From Haloechinothrix aidingensis (GTDB lineage: Bacteria; Actinomycetota; Actinomycetes; Mycobacteriales; Pseudonocardiaceae), in assembly GCF_013450155.1 (NCBI RefSeq), contig NZ_JACCKD010000008.1, positions 1 to 64,000 on the forward strand: a stretch of 64,000 bases of DNA, given 5' to 3'. The notes under the pieces were generated by a model. The model did not search any database. It saw only the letters and a list, made by a program, of their open reading frames with translations, and was not told the DNA's origin. This document shows, piece after piece, positions 18,022-26,914 of the stretch (the first letter of the stretch is position 1; the number at the start of each line of letters is the position of its first letter). Both the position numbers and the translations under genes were made by a program.

Positions 18022-20649
18022 ATGTCCGAACCGAGCCCGACGAACCTTCCCCGGTCAGCGCCGTACGCCCGGCGTCTCGGCGAGTGGGCCGCCCGGCACG
18101 CCCGCACGGTCGTGACCACGGCCGTACTGCTCACCGCGGCCCTTGCGATACCGCTGCTGACGATGGCACCCACCCAGTTCGCCTCCACCGAGCCCGACGG
18201 GCCCGCCTTCGACGCGCGCGACACCATCGAGCAACGCTTCGGCGGTGACGTCGAGCGCTGGTTCTTCATCGCCGAGGCCGCCGAGGGCGACATCCTCGAG
18301 CCCGACGCCCTCCTGGCTGTACACGAGCGCGCCGAGGCGCTGCGCGAGGACCCCGAGCTCGGCCCCATCCTCACCGCCCGGACGGACCCGACCACGGGCG
18401 CGGAGACCCTCGGGATCGCCTCCTTCGCCGACACCGTGGACATCACCTTGCGCCGGGACGGGCACGGCGGGCTCGAGCAGGCGAGCGAGGCGGCGGTGCG
18501 CGCCACGGTGGACGAGCTGATCGACTCGCACGGGGCCGAGGCCGTGAACCTGTCGCAGCTTGCCGACCGGGACGAGGACACCGGAACGTGGCGCGCACCC
18601 GCCATGAGCCTGTCCGTGCTCGCCGAACCAGGGGAGGCCGACAGCGACTCGGCAGGAGCAGCGTTCGGCAGTGACATCGCCGTCGAGGAACTGGGGCGCG
18701 AGATCCTCGCCGTGCTCGACGCCACCGGTGAGCTGGACGTGCACGGCGTCGCCCTCGACCAGAACCTCACAGCCGAGGAGCAGGGGCAGGCGGCGGGTCC
18801 CTACATCGGTTTCACCGTGCTGGCGATCGTGCTGGTCGTGGGGGCGGCGTTCCGCAGCTACTGGATCCTGGCGATCGTCGGCGGCGCGCTCGCCGCGCTC
18901 CTGGTTTGGCTGCAGGGCCTCGCCAACCTGGCCGGCCTCGCCGAAGACCAGATCCTCGCCACCGTCGTGCCGATCGCGATGATCGCGTTCGGGGTCGACT
19001 ACGCCTTCCACTCCGTCGGCCGCTACCGCGAGGAGCGGGCCGCGCGTCACGAACCCCGCACCGCGCTCGGTCGCGGGCTCGGCGCGGTGAGTCCGGCCCT
19101 GTTGCTGGCGCTGGGTACCGGGGCGCTGGCGTTCCTCGCGACCACAGCCAGCCCCATCGAGTCGATCACGCAGTTCGGTATCGCCGCGGCGATGGCACTC
19201 GTCTCGGCCTTCCTCGTGCTCGGCATCGTCGTTCCCGCCGCGCTGGCCCTCACCGAGGAGCGCGTCACCACGGCCACACGCCGCTTCGGGCGTACGCTCA
19301 CCGTGCTCGGCGGCCTCGCTGCCGCCGGGACGGTCATGATCACCGTGCTGTTGCTCGTCTTCCTGTCCCCGCCTGCGGGCCTGGCCCTGCTGGCCGGATA
19401 CCTGCTGGCCTTCGTGCTGGTCCCGGCCTGGTTCGCGGGACGAGGGGGCAGCGGCACCGCAGAACCGGCGGGGGCATCCCGACCCCGCTCGGCTGGTGCC
19501 CCGTTCACGGTCCTCGCGCGCGGCGTGGTCGCCGTCGCAGCACGCCGGGCGGTCGTGCTGCCGCTGGTGGGGCTGTTGACCGCGGGCGCCGCGGTGTTCG
19601 CCGTGCAGGTCCCGGCCAGCTTCGACGTGGAGGACTTCTTCGCCGAGGACACCGGCTTCGTCACCGGACTCGACAAGCTCGACGAGCATGTCGGCGACCA
19701 GCACGGTGAACCAGCCGTCGTACTGACCACGGCCGACTTCGACGACCCGGCCGCACTGGCCACCGTGGACAGGTTCACCGAACGGCTCGCCGCCGTGGAC
19801 ACCAATCTGCTCGCGCAGGACCGCGACGGCCGGGTCGCGGTCGACCGGCAGGCACTCGACGAGCTCGGCGGCGCGAGCCGGCTCAGCCCCGCCGAGCGGT
19901 CCCAGGTCATCGCGGAGCCGGACGGGTCGGACCGTACCGCCATCCAGCTCAGTGTCGGCCTGGTGGGCAGCCGCGCGCAGGAGAACGTGGCGGCCGCGCG
20001 CGAGCTACTCGAACCGCTCGTCGCCGACCTGGACGCCGAGCTGTCCGAGCTCGACGACGGCGCCTCGGCGGTGCTGACCGGCGACCCGATCGTGCGGCAG
20101 GCCAGCCTCGACGCCGTCACCCGCTCCCTACAGGTCTCCCTGCCCATCGCGGTCCTGCTCTGCCTGGTGTGCGCGTGGGTCGCGCTGCGCTCGGTGCGCT
20201 ACGCCCTGGTCACCGTCACGCCGATCGTACTCGTGGTGATCTGGCTGTACGGATTCATGAGCCTCGCCGGGTTCGACGTCAACCTCGTGACGGCCACGAT
20301 CGGGGCGATCTCCATCGGCATCGGCATCGACTTCGCCACGCACATGACCATGCGTTACCGGGAGGAGCTGCGCTCGGCCCCTGACCGTTCGAGCGCGCTG
20401 CATGCCGCGACGCGCGGCACCGGTGCCGCCCTGACCGGTTCCGCGGTGACGAGTGTGGCCGGCTTCGTGATCCTGTCCTTCGCCCCGATGCCGATGTTCG
20501 CCGGGTTCGGGCTCCTCACCGCGGTGATGATCGTGCTGGCGCTCGCGTCCTGCCTGCTGGTGCTCCCCGGACTGCTGTGCTACGTCAGCCGCGACCCGTC
20601 CGCCGCCCGGCCACCGCGTGTCTTGGTCGCGGCGGGACGGCCCGCATAG
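18022..20649 (+). CDS. MMPL/RND-family membrane exporter
   Basis: 875-residue RND-superfamily exporter. Two repeats are visible, each with an N-terminal helix, a large periplasmic-type loop (about residues 50-250 and 520-680) and a cluster of five helices (about 255-420 and 685-860). Conserved intramembrane segments are FGVDYAFHSVGRYREE and ISIGIGIDFATHMTMRYREE, carrying the proton-relay Asp. Such proteins export lipids, hydrophobic drugs or hopanoids; the substrate here is unknown. ATG 18022 is preceded by AGGGG at a 4-nt spacing. Probably controlled by the divergent TetR. Confidence in family is high, in substrate low. Confidence 0.9.
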   Translation: MSEPSPTNLPRSAPYARRLGEWAARHARTVVTTAVLLTAALAIPLLTMAPTQFASTEPDGPAFDARDTIEQRFGGDVERWFFIAEAAEGDILEPDALLAVHERAEALREDPELGPILTARTDPTTGAETLGIASFADTVDITLRRDGHGGLEQASEAAVRATVDELIDSHGAEAVNLSQLADRDEDTGTWRAPAMSLSVLAEPGEADSDSAGAAFGSDIAVEELGREILAVLDATGELDVHGVALDQNLTAEEQGQAAGPYIGFTVLAIVLVVGAAFRSYWILAIVGGALAALLVWLQGLANLAGLAEDQILATVVPIAMIAFGVDYAFHSVGRYREERAARHEPRTALGRGLGAVSPALLLALGTGALAFLATTASPIESITQFGIAAAMALVSAFLVLGIVVPAALALTEERVTTATRRFGRTLTVLGGLAAAGTVMITVLLLVFLSPPAGLALLAGYLLAFVLVPAWFAGRGGSGTAEPAGASRPRSAGAPFTVLARGVVAVAARRAVVLPLVGLLTAGAAVFAVQVPASFDVEDFFAEDTGFVTGLDKLDEHVGDQHGEPAVVLTTADFDDPAALATVDRFTERLAAVDTNLLAQDRDGRVAVDRQALDELGGASRLSPAERSQVIAEPDGSDRTAIQLSVGLVGSRAQENVAAARELLEPLVADLDAELSELDDGASAVLTGDPIVRQASLDAVTRSLQVSLPIAVLLCLVCAWVALRSVRYALVTVTPIVLVVIWLYGFMSLAGFDVNLVTATIGAISIGIGIDFATHMTMRYREELRSAPDRSSALHAATRGTGAALTGSAVTSVAGFVILSFAPMPMFAGFGLLTAVMIVLALASCLLVLPGLLCYVSRDPSAARPPRVLVAAGRPA

Positions 20650-20734
20650 CACCGGGTACCGCCCGCTGCCGTGCCGGGACACGAGTACTGTCTCACCTAC
20701 CCAGCCTCCGGTGAGCCCGAGCGAGGAGCGAGAC

Positions 20735-21655
20735 GTGATCGAGCGGTACGCGCGGCGACGCGCCCATGCACCCCTACGGTGGCCGTGGCTCGGCCCGGCG
20801 GCTGCCGCCGTGCTGCTGGCCGGCGCGTGCCAGGGCGATACCGACGGCGGCGGGGAGCACACGGGGCACGGCGGGGACGGCGGGCACGACACCGGTTCCG
20901 GCGGGGCCGAGATGGCGCACATCCACGGCCTCGGGATCAACCCTGCCGACGACGACCTGTACGTGGCCACGCACTTCGGGGTCTTCCACCTGCCCGAAGG
21001 CGAGCAGCCGGTCCGGGTCGCCGGGCACACCCAGGACGTCATGGGGTTCACCATCGTCGGGCCGGACCACTTTCTTGCCAGCGGCCATCCCGGTGCCGAC
21101 GACCCGGACCAGCCACCCCACCTCGGACTGATCGAGAGCACCGACGCGGCCGAGTCGTGGGAACCGGTCTCGCTGCACGGCGATGCCGACTTCCATGCCC
21201 TCGAGGCGGCGCACGACCAGGTCTACGGTTTCGACGGCGTCTCAGGCCGGTTCATGGTCAGCGCCGATCAGCAGGAGTGGGAGCCACGATCGGACGTCCC
21301 GATGGCCGATATCGCCGTCTCACCCGAGGACCCCGACCTCCTCGTGGCCACCACCGAGCAGGGTCCGGTACGCAGCGAGGACGGCGGCAACGAGCTGACC
21401 CCGATCAGCGGCGCTCCCCAACTGTTGTTCCTCGACTGGCGCGACAACGGGAGCCTCGTCGGTGTCGACGCGGACGCAACGGTGCACGCCAGCACCGACG
21501 GCGGTGACACCTGGACCGAGGGCGACGCCGTGGACGGCAACCCGGCCGCGCTGGCGGTGCACGGTGACGAGGAGGTCTATGTCGCCACCGACGCCGCCAT
21601 CTACCACTCCACCGACGGCGGCGAGTCGTTCGGCGTCTTCCACGAGCTCGGCTGA
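20735..21655 (+). CDS. Sialidase-like beta-propeller lipoprotein (F510_1955 family)
   Basis: 306-residue exported lipoprotein. The N-terminus is basic, then hydrophobic, ending in the lipobox LLAGAC with Cys32, and is followed by a His/Gly-rich linker. The rest is a repeating beta-propeller with Asp-box-like units (DGGNELT, STDGGDTWTEG, STDGGESFG) and the motif MAHIHGLGIN. The family name F510_1955 is known but its function is not. GTG 20735 has GAGGAG about 8 nt upstream; the longer frame overlaps the MMPL gene and is rejected. Because of the His-rich linker, metal binding is possible. Confidence 0.78.
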   Translation: MIERYARRRAHAPLRWPWLGPAAAAVLLAGACQGDTDGGGEHTGHGGDGGHDTGSGGAEMAHIHGLGINPADDDLYVATHFGVFHLPEGEQPVRVAGHTQDVMGFTIVGPDHFLASGHPGADDPDQPPHLGLIESTDAAESWEPVSLHGDADFHALEAAHDQVYGFDGVSGRFMVSADQQEWEPRSDVPMADIAVSPEDPDLLVATTEQGPVRSEDGGNELTPISGAPQLLFLDWRDNGSLVGVDADATVHASTDGGDTWTEGDAVDGNPAALAVHGDEEVYVATDAAIYHSTDGGESFGVFHELG

Positions 21656-21793
21656 CGACCGGGCGTGACGTTCCGTCGCGATGGATCCGGTGCGGCGCGC
21701 ACCGGGTACGACCCTCTCCGGGCACTCTCCGGGAATCTCCCTGATGCTCCTGCCCGTGCTGGCGTGTTTACTGGAGCGAGGGGCATGGAAGCA

Positions 21794-21859
21794 GAGCGAG
21801 CCGAAGGACCCCCTCGGTACATATGTGGTACCCAAGGGGACCTTCGGCTCGTCCCGCTC
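21794..21859. repeat. Dispersed GAGCCGAAGG palindrome, copy B
   Basis: A 66-nt hairpin: the left arm starts GAGCGAGCCGAAGGACCC (21794), the right arm ends CCTTCGGCTCGTCCCGCTC (21859), and the loop is GGTAC-ATATGT-GGTACC. It is a relative of 13712-13775. It lies between two plus-strand genes, 27 nt before the methyltransferase ATG. Confidence 0.75.
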
Positions 21860-21885
21860 AACCGCTGATAGGAGACACTGGACGC

Positions 21886-22521
21886 ATGACGACGGAACGC
21901 GATCGACACCAGCGGTGGCACCGCTACTGGGACAAGCACGCCCGGACCTATGACCGGGAGATGCGGCTCATGGACCGGATATTCTTCGCGGGATCGCGGC
22001 AGTGGGCCTGCGAGCAGGCCACCGGGGATACGCTCGAGGTCGCCATCGGTACCGGGTTGAACCTGGAGTCCTATCCCGACGATGTCACCCTGACCGGGGT
22101 CGATCTCAGCGCGGAGATGCTCGAGGTCGCCCGCAAGCGGGCGGAGCAGCTCGGCCGCTCGGTCGAGCTGCGGCAGGCCAACGCGCACGAACTGCCGTTC
22201 GCCGACGCCTCGTTCGACACCGTGGTGTGCACGCTGGGCCTGTGCACGATTCCCGAGGAGAGAACCGCCATCGACGAGATGCGCCGGGTGACGCGGCCCG
22301 GAGGGCGGTTGGTGCTGCTGGATCATGTCGAAGCCGCATCCGGGCCGGTGCGCCTCATCCAGCGCGGCCTCGAGCTGGTCACCGTCCCGCTCGGCGGCGA
22401 GCACTTCCTGCGCAGGCCGTTCAACACGGTCCGTGCGGCCGGGTTCGAGATCGAGCACCGGGAACGGTTCAAGCACGGCCTCGTCGAGCGCCTCACCGCA
22501 CGCCGTCCGGTCGACGCCTGA
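21886..22521 (+). CDS. Class I SAM-dependent methyltransferase (UbiE-like)
   Basis: 211-residue methyltransferase. Motif I is LEVAIGTGLNLESYP (about residues 50-64; the usual Gly-x-Gly loop), motif II GVDLSAEMLEVAR, and post-motif DTVVCTLGLCTIPEE, followed by VTRPGGRLVLLDHV. This matches the small ubiquinone/menaquinone-type or phospholipid methyltransferase group; substrate not determinable. ATG 21886 with GGAG (21871) at the far end of the acceptable spacing. It follows the dispersed hairpin, so it is probably transcribed on its own. Confidence 0.85.
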   Translation: MTTERDRHQRWHRYWDKHARTYDREMRLMDRIFFAGSRQWACEQATGDTLEVAIGTGLNLESYPDDVTLTGVDLSAEMLEVARKRAEQLGRSVELRQANAHELPFADASFDTVVCTLGLCTIPEERTAIDEMRRVTRPGGRLVLLDHVEAASGPVRLIQRGLELVTVPLGGEHFLRRPFNTVRAAGFEIEHRERFKHGLVERLTARRPVDA

Positions 22522-22542
22522 TTCCGCGCGCCGCCGGGCGCG

Positions 22543-23271
22543 TCACGCCAGCGGGCGTGCGCGCTCGTCGCGGCGCTGATCCAGGCGCACCCACGGCCAG
22601 GTCATCAGCGCCCACGCCGTGAGCACCAGCGCGGCGACGGGAACCAGGTACCACGGCCACGGGCCGAGCACATCCAGCAGCGACGCCGTCCCCGGCTTGC
22701 TGTTGAGGTAACCGTAGTTGCTGCCCACGATGCTGTTGACGGTGAAGGCTGTCGCGGCCCAGCCGACCGTGACGGCGACGACGATGCCGTAGCTACGCCA
22801 GTCGGGGTGAATCCGCAGTCCCCACGTCAGGTAGATCGCCACCCAGATGACGAACAGGTGCATTCCCCAGAACTCGAAGAACGCGGCCGCCGGGAAGCCT
22901 GCGTGCAGCGCAGGGGTGAACAGGGCCTGCGTGCTCAGCACCAACCCCCAGTAGTAGGTCAGCGCGCAGGCCCAGTGCCGTCGGGACAGCAGCGCGTACG
23001 CGGCGAGCACACCCGCCAGATCGGACAGCTGCAACGGCAGCGAACCCTCGACGTTCCACCGGGCAGGCAGCATCTCGGACAGGATCAGCCCGAGTTTGGC
23101 CACCAGCAGCGCCACACCGACCGCGCACGCGACGTTGCGGGCCGTGACCGAGTCACCGTGCCTGCGCCCCGCCCAGACCAGCGATGCCGCCCCGGCCGCG
23201 AAGAGCAGCAGGATGACCCCGTGCGACAGCCCGTACGCGGAGAACTCCCGCGCAGGCGCGAGCAGCACCAT
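22543..23271 (-). CDS. TIGR02206-family membrane protein (YwaF-like)
   Basis: 242-residue integral membrane protein with about seven helices. The segment LPLQLSDLAGVLAAYALLSRR and FWGMHLFVIWVAIYLTWGL is characteristic of the TIGR02206/YwaF family of unknown function. Start at ATG 23271 because TAACCT (read on the minus strand, 23279-23284) lies 7 nt upstream, indicating a leaderless transcript; a longer frame to 23331 adds a non-hydrophobic 20-residue lead. Convergent with the methyltransferase. Confidence 0.75.
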   Translation of the reverse strand: MVLLAPAREFSAYGLSHGVILLLFAAGAASLVWAGRRHGDSVTARNVACAVGVALLVAKLGLILSEMLPARWNVEGSLPLQLSDLAGVLAAYALLSRRHWACALTYYWGLVLSTQALFTPALHAGFPAAAFFEFWGMHLFVIWVAIYLTWGLRIHPDWRSYGIVVAVTVGWAATAFTVNSIVGSNYGYLNSKPGTASLLDVLGPWPWYLVPVAALVLTAWALMTWPWVRLDQRRDERARPLA

Positions 23272-23347
23272 ACGCACGAGGTTACCCAGCTGCCCACCCC
23301 GTCGACCACGAACGGGCAACGATCGTGGCACGCCGCGGCGGCACCGC

Positions 23348-24274
23348 CTACCCGAGGCCTGCGGCGATGTCCTCCTCGACCAGCTCGGCGTTGAGCGCCA
23401 TGGCCACCTTCGCGCCGCCTGCCGCCGCCACGATCACCGACGCGAAGCGGTCGGTGACGTTCCCGGCCGCCCACACCCCTGCGACGCTGGTGCGCCCTGC
23501 CTCATCGGTCACGACCCGGTCGCCGAGCGCGTCCTGCTCGACGTCGACTCCCAATGCGGCGATCGCCTCGTCGTTGGCGAGCATCCGCGTCGCGACGAAC
23601 GCCGCCGAGCACGGAACCACACTGCCGCCGGCCAGCGCCATCCCCGTGAGCCTGTCGCCTTCCACCACGACGTGGTCGACCGTGCCCGCGACCACCCGGA
23701 TGCCCCGCGCGTCGAGCCGCCGGGTCTGCCCGGCGTCGATCTCGCCCGCACCGTTGCGGATCAGCGTCACGTCGTCACTCCACTGGCGCAGCATCAATGC
23801 TTGATGCACCGACATCGGCCCGGTGCCCAGGACGGCGAGCGGCTGCTGGCGCACCTCCCAGCCATGGCAGTACGGGCAGGTCACCACGTCACGTCCCCAC
23901 CGCTGGGCCAGTCCGGTGATCTCGGGTAGCTCGTCGGTGAGGCCGCTGGCCAGCAGGACACTCCGCCCGCGCACGACCCGGCCGTCGAGCAGCCGGAGCG
24001 CGAAGCCGTCCGCGGTCCGCTCCACCTCGCGTGCGTTCCCCCGCATGATCTCGGCCCCGTAGCCGGTTACCTCGGCACGCCCGATCGCGCGGAGGTCGCC
24101 GGGCGGCGTGCCGTCCCGGGTGACGAACCCGTGCATGTGCGCGGCGACGGCATTGCGGGGCGCTTCCGAGTCCACCACCAGGACCTGCCTGCGGGCCCGC
24201 GCCAGCACAAGGGCGGCGTTCAGCCCGGCCGCGCCACCACCAATGATCACGACATCGTTGTGCCGTTCGGTCAT
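23348..24274 (-). CDS. Thioredoxin reductase-like NAD(P)/FAD oxidoreductase
   Basis: 308-residue flavoprotein. FAD-binding GGGAAGLNAALVLARARRQ is at the N-terminus, the redox-active pair in CPYCHGWEV near residue 135, and the second FAD segment VAGVWAAGNVTD near 275. Similar proteins are often annotated as thioredoxin reductase; here no thioredoxin gene is adjacent, so the partner is unknown. ATG 24274 has GGAGG 8 nt upstream. It is divergent from the XRE-cupin regulator, which may control it. Confidence 0.85.
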   Translation of the reverse strand: MTERHNDVVIIGGGAAGLNAALVLARARRQVLVVDSEAPRNAVAAHMHGFVTRDGTPPGDLRAIGRAEVTGYGAEIMRGNAREVERTADGFALRLLDGRVVRGRSVLLASGLTDELPEITGLAQRWGRDVVTCPYCHGWEVRQQPLAVLGTGPMSVHQALMLRQWSDDVTLIRNGAGEIDAGQTRRLDARGIRVVAGTVDHVVVEGDRLTGMALAGGSVVPCSAAFVATRMLANDEAIAALGVDVEQDALGDRVVTDEAGRTSVAGVWAAGNVTDRFASVIVAAAGGAKVAMALNAELVEEDIAAGLG

Positions 24275-24317
24275 GTCGACCACCTCCACGGCCAACGCTG
24301 CTGCACCAGTGGCGGTA

Positions 24318-24346
24318 TTGACAAATCTTTTTGCCGGAACTGCAAT
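24318..24346 (+). promoter_or_regulatory. Promoter of the XRE-cupin gene, leaderless
   Basis: Consensus -35 TTGACA (24318-24323), a 17-nt spacer and -10-like TGCAAT (24341-24346). The predicted first base falls at or next to ATG 24353, so the mRNA would lack a leader. Confidence 0.7.
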
Positions 24347-24352
24347 GAATGG

Positions 24353-24937
24353 ATGAACCAGGATGCGGGGCTGGATGCCCTACTGGCCGAGGTCGGCCCG
24401 CGGCTGAAGCGGCTGCGCCAGCATCGCCGGTCCACGCTGGCCGGGCTGGCCAGGGCCACCGGCATCTCGGTGAGCACGCTCTCGCGCCTGGAGAGCGGCA
24501 GGCGCAAACCCAGCCTCGAGCTGCTCCTGCCCATCGCGCGGGCGCACCAGGTCCCGCTCGACGAGCTGGTCGGCGCCCCGCCCGTCGGTGACCCCCGCAT
24601 CCGGCTCGAACCGAGACGCGCCGGTGAGCTCACCATCGTCCCGCTGTCCCGGCAGCCGGGGAACCTGCACGCGTTCAAGACGGTCATCCCCGCCACCAGG
24701 ACCACACCGGACCCGCAACCACACGAGGGTTACGAGTGGTTCTACGTCCTCAGTGGACTACTACGCCTCGTCCTCGCCGACCAGGACGTGATCGTGCGGC
24801 CGGGCGAGGCCGCCGAGTTCGACACTCGCCTGCCCCACTGGTTCGGCAGCACGGGGGACGGTCCGGTCGAGATGCTCAGCATCTTCGGCCGCCAGGGCGA
24901 GCGGATGCACCTGCGCACCCGCCCCCGCGACACCTAG
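24353..24937 (+). CDS. XRE-cupin transcriptional regulator
   Basis: 194-residue regulator with an N-terminal helix-turn-helix (ARATGISVSTLSRLESGRRK, about residues 31-50) and a C-terminal cupin domain (EGYEWFYVLSG near 125, VRPGEAAEFDTRLPHWF near 146-162). Cupin-HTH proteins typically sense a small metabolite and repress neighbouring genes. The ATG at 24353 is chosen because a good -35/-10 pair ends 6 nt before it. The divergent thioredoxin reductase-like gene is the most likely target. Confidence 0.87.
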   Translation: MNQDAGLDALLAEVGPRLKRLRQHRRSTLAGLARATGISVSTLSRLESGRRKPSLELLLPIARAHQVPLDELVGAPPVGDPRIRLEPRRAGELTIVPLSRQPGNLHAFKTVIPATRTTPDPQPHEGYEWFYVLSGLLRLVLADQDVIVRPGEAAEFDTRLPHWFGSTGDGPVEMLSIFGRQGERMHLRTRPRDT

Positions 24938-24977
24938 CATCACCGGCACGTGCCGGACCGGCGGACGCGGTACCGCC

Positions 24978-25352
24978 TCAGGCGCTGTCGCCTGCCGCGT
25001 CGATGCGCTCGCAGCCGGACAGCGCGGCACAGTTGTCGGTGGCCAGCGCGCGGGCCAGCGTCACGAGCTCGGCCACGCGGGGATCGGTGACGCAGTAGTA
25101 GTTCCAGCGGCCGTGGCGGCGCGCCCGTACGTAGCCGCAGTCGGCAAGGCAGGCCAGGTGGGTGGACACCCGTCCCTGGGAGAGGCCGACGTGGGCGACG
25201 CAGTCGCTGACCGAGTGCTCACCGTCGAGCAGGAACTCCAGCAGTCGCAGGCGCGTGGGGTCGCCGAGGGCACGGAAGAACTTCGCGAGCACACCCACCT
25301 GGTCCCCGCTGTCCGGAAGCAGCGTCGCCGCCTGCTCCGTGGCGCTGCTCAT
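24978..25352 (-). CDS. ArsR/SmtB-type metal repressor, likely mercury regulator
   Basis: 124-residue winged-helix repressor. The HTH GLSQGRVSTHLACLADCGYVRAR has a CxxxC pair (CLADC) in the recognition region, as in CmtR and the ArsR-type MerR of Streptomyces; further cysteines near the C-terminus (TDNCAALSGCERI) could complete the Hg(II) site. ATG 25352 has GGGAGG 7 nt upstream. It is divergent from merA, and two palindromes (25379-25396, 25411-25428) lie between. Known family behaviour is repression relieved by metal binding; Hg specificity is inferred from merA/merB. It could instead respond to Cd/Pb. Confidence 0.87.
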   Translation of the reverse strand: MSSATEQAATLLPDSGDQVGVLAKFFRALGDPTRLRLLEFLLDGEHSVSDCVAHVGLSQGRVSTHLACLADCGYVRARRHGRWNYYCVTDPRVAELVTLARALATDNCAALSGCERIDAAGDSA

Positions 25353-25378
25353 CGGGTTACCTCCCAGCGAGCCGAACG

Positions 25379-25396
25379 TATTTGCGTATGCGGATA
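25379..25396. promoter_or_regulatory. ArsR-type operator, site 1
   Basis: TATTTGC-GTAT-GCGGATA, an imperfect 18-bp palindrome (5 of 7 pairs), 27 nt from the regulator's ATG. Same right half as site 2, 32 bp centre to centre. Confidence 0.65.
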
Positions 25397-25410
25397 CTAT
25401 CATGCCAGTA

Positions 25411-25428
25411 TATTCGCATTAGCGGATA
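25411..25428. promoter_or_regulatory. ArsR-type operator, site 2
   Basis: TATTCGC-ATTA-GCGGATA, an imperfect 18-bp palindrome (6 of 7 pairs) that overlaps TACGAT (25427-25432), a -10-like hexamer for merA. Binding here would block merA transcription. Confidence 0.7.
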
Positions 25429-25470
25429 CGATAGCGAGAGCGCGCCGGACAGCAGGAATCGAGGCCCCTC

Positions 25471-26886
25471 ATGGAGTTCGATCTGGCGATCATCGGCTCG
25501 GGAGGCGCCGCGTTCGCCGCGGCGATCGCCGCCAGCAGGCAGGGACTGTCGGTGGTGATGGTCGAGCGCGGCACCGTCGGTGGGACGTGTGTGAACACCG
25601 GGTGCGTGCCGTCGAAGGCGCTGCTCGCGGCGGCGGAGGCCCGGCACGGGGCGCAGGCCGCCGCGAGGTTCCCCGGCATCCGGGCAGGCGCGGGCGAGGT
25701 CGCCGCCGGTGAACTCAACGCGGGCAAGGCGGACCTGGTTGCCGGGATGCGGGCCGAGAAGTACACGGGCCTGGCCACCGAGCACGGCTGGGAGATCCTG
25801 GCAGGCGCCGCTCGCTTCGTGCCGGGCCCCGCGTTGCGCGTCGAGCTGCACGAGGGTGGCACGCGCACCGTGGAGGCCGCGCACTATCTCATCGCGACCG
25901 GGTCGACCCCGTCGGTGCCACCGGTCGACGGGATCGCCGCAACCGGATACCTCACCTCGGCCACAGCGATGGAGCTGTCCGAGCTACCGGAGTCGGTGCT
26001 GGTGGTCGGCGGCAACTACGTAGGCCTCGAACAGGCGCAGTTACTCGCCCGGCTGGGGGTGCGGGTCGACGTGGTGGAGATGCTCGACCGGCTGGCGCCG
26101 ACCGAGGAGCCCGAGATCTCCGAGGCCGTCTCCGGTGTCTTCCGCGACGAGAAGATCGGGGTGCACGCGGGCACGACCCTGGCAGGCGTGCACCGCGATG
26201 GCGAGGGGATCCGCGCGGAGCTGCACGGATCCGATGGGGATTCGTACGAGCTGCGCGCGCAGGAGCTTCTGGTGGCCACCGGCCGCACTCCCGTGACCGA
26301 CGGGCTCGACCTGGATTCCGTCGGCGTGCGGCTCGGCGAGAGCGGCGAGGTCGCCGTCGACGCGGGGCTGCGCACCGACAACCCCCGGATCTGGGCAGCG
26401 GGCGACGTCACGGGGCACCCGCAGTTCGTCTACGTCGCAGGCGCACACGGCACGCTCGTGGTGGACAACGCCTTCCACGGAGCCGCGCGCGAGCTGGACT
26501 ATCACCACCTCCCCCGGGTGACCTTCACCGATCCCGCCATCGCGGCAGCCGGGCTCACCGAGGCCGAGGCCCAGCAGGCCGGGTACGACTGCGACACCCG
26601 CGTGCTGCCCCTGCGGTACGTGCCCCGCGCACAGGTCAACCGCGACACCAGGGGGCTGGTCAAGCTCGTCGCCGAGCACGGGACGGGCCGCCTGCTCGGT
26701 GCGCACATGCTCGCCGAGGGCGCGGGAGACGTCATCGCCACCGCCGTGCATGCGCTGCACAGCAGCATGAGTGTCTACGAGCTCGGCGAGCTGTGGTGCC
26801 CGTACCTGACCATGGCCGAGGCTCTCAAGCTCGCCGCACAGACCTACACCCGCGACATCACCACGCTCTCCTGCTGCGCCGCGTAA
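25471..26886 (+). CDS. merA: Mercuric reductase MerA
   Basis: 471-residue FAD/NAD(P)H oxidoreductase reducing Hg(II) to volatile Hg(0) in the cytoplasm. The redox-active pair is in GTCVNTGCVPSK (Cys40 and Cys45), and the C-terminal vicinal pair that delivers mercury is present in TLSCCAA. The NAD-binding segment VVGGNYVGLEQAQLL lies near 176-190 and the dimer interface VTFTDPAIAAAGLTEAEA near 350. It lacks the N-terminal heavy-metal-associated domain carried by many Gram-negative MerA proteins, as in other actinobacterial forms. Divergent from the ArsR-type regulator and followed after 28 nt by merB. No merT/merP transporter genes lie in the window. Confidence 0.95.
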   Translation: MEFDLAIIGSGGAAFAAAIAASRQGLSVVMVERGTVGGTCVNTGCVPSKALLAAAEARHGAQAAARFPGIRAGAGEVAAGELNAGKADLVAGMRAEKYTGLATEHGWEILAGAARFVPGPALRVELHEGGTRTVEAAHYLIATGSTPSVPPVDGIAATGYLTSATAMELSELPESVLVVGGNYVGLEQAQLLARLGVRVDVVEMLDRLAPTEEPEISEAVSGVFRDEKIGVHAGTTLAGVHRDGEGIRAELHGSDGDSYELRAQELLVATGRTPVTDGLDLDSVGVRLGESGEVAVDAGLRTDNPRIWAAGDVTGHPQFVYVAGAHGTLVVDNAFHGAARELDYHHLPRVTFTDPAIAAAGLTEAEAQQAGYDCDTRVLPLRYVPRAQVNRDTRGLVKLVAEHGTGRLLGAHMLAEGAGDVIATAVHALHSSMSVYELGELWCPYLTMAEALKLAAQTYTRDITTLSCCAA

Positions 26887-26914
26887 CGAGTCCACACCGA
26901 CCACGGGAGCAGGC

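Noticed and set aside
20618-21655. Start of the F510_1955 protein inside the MMPL gene
   Set aside because: The signal-peptide layout and the GAGGAG site support GTG 20735.
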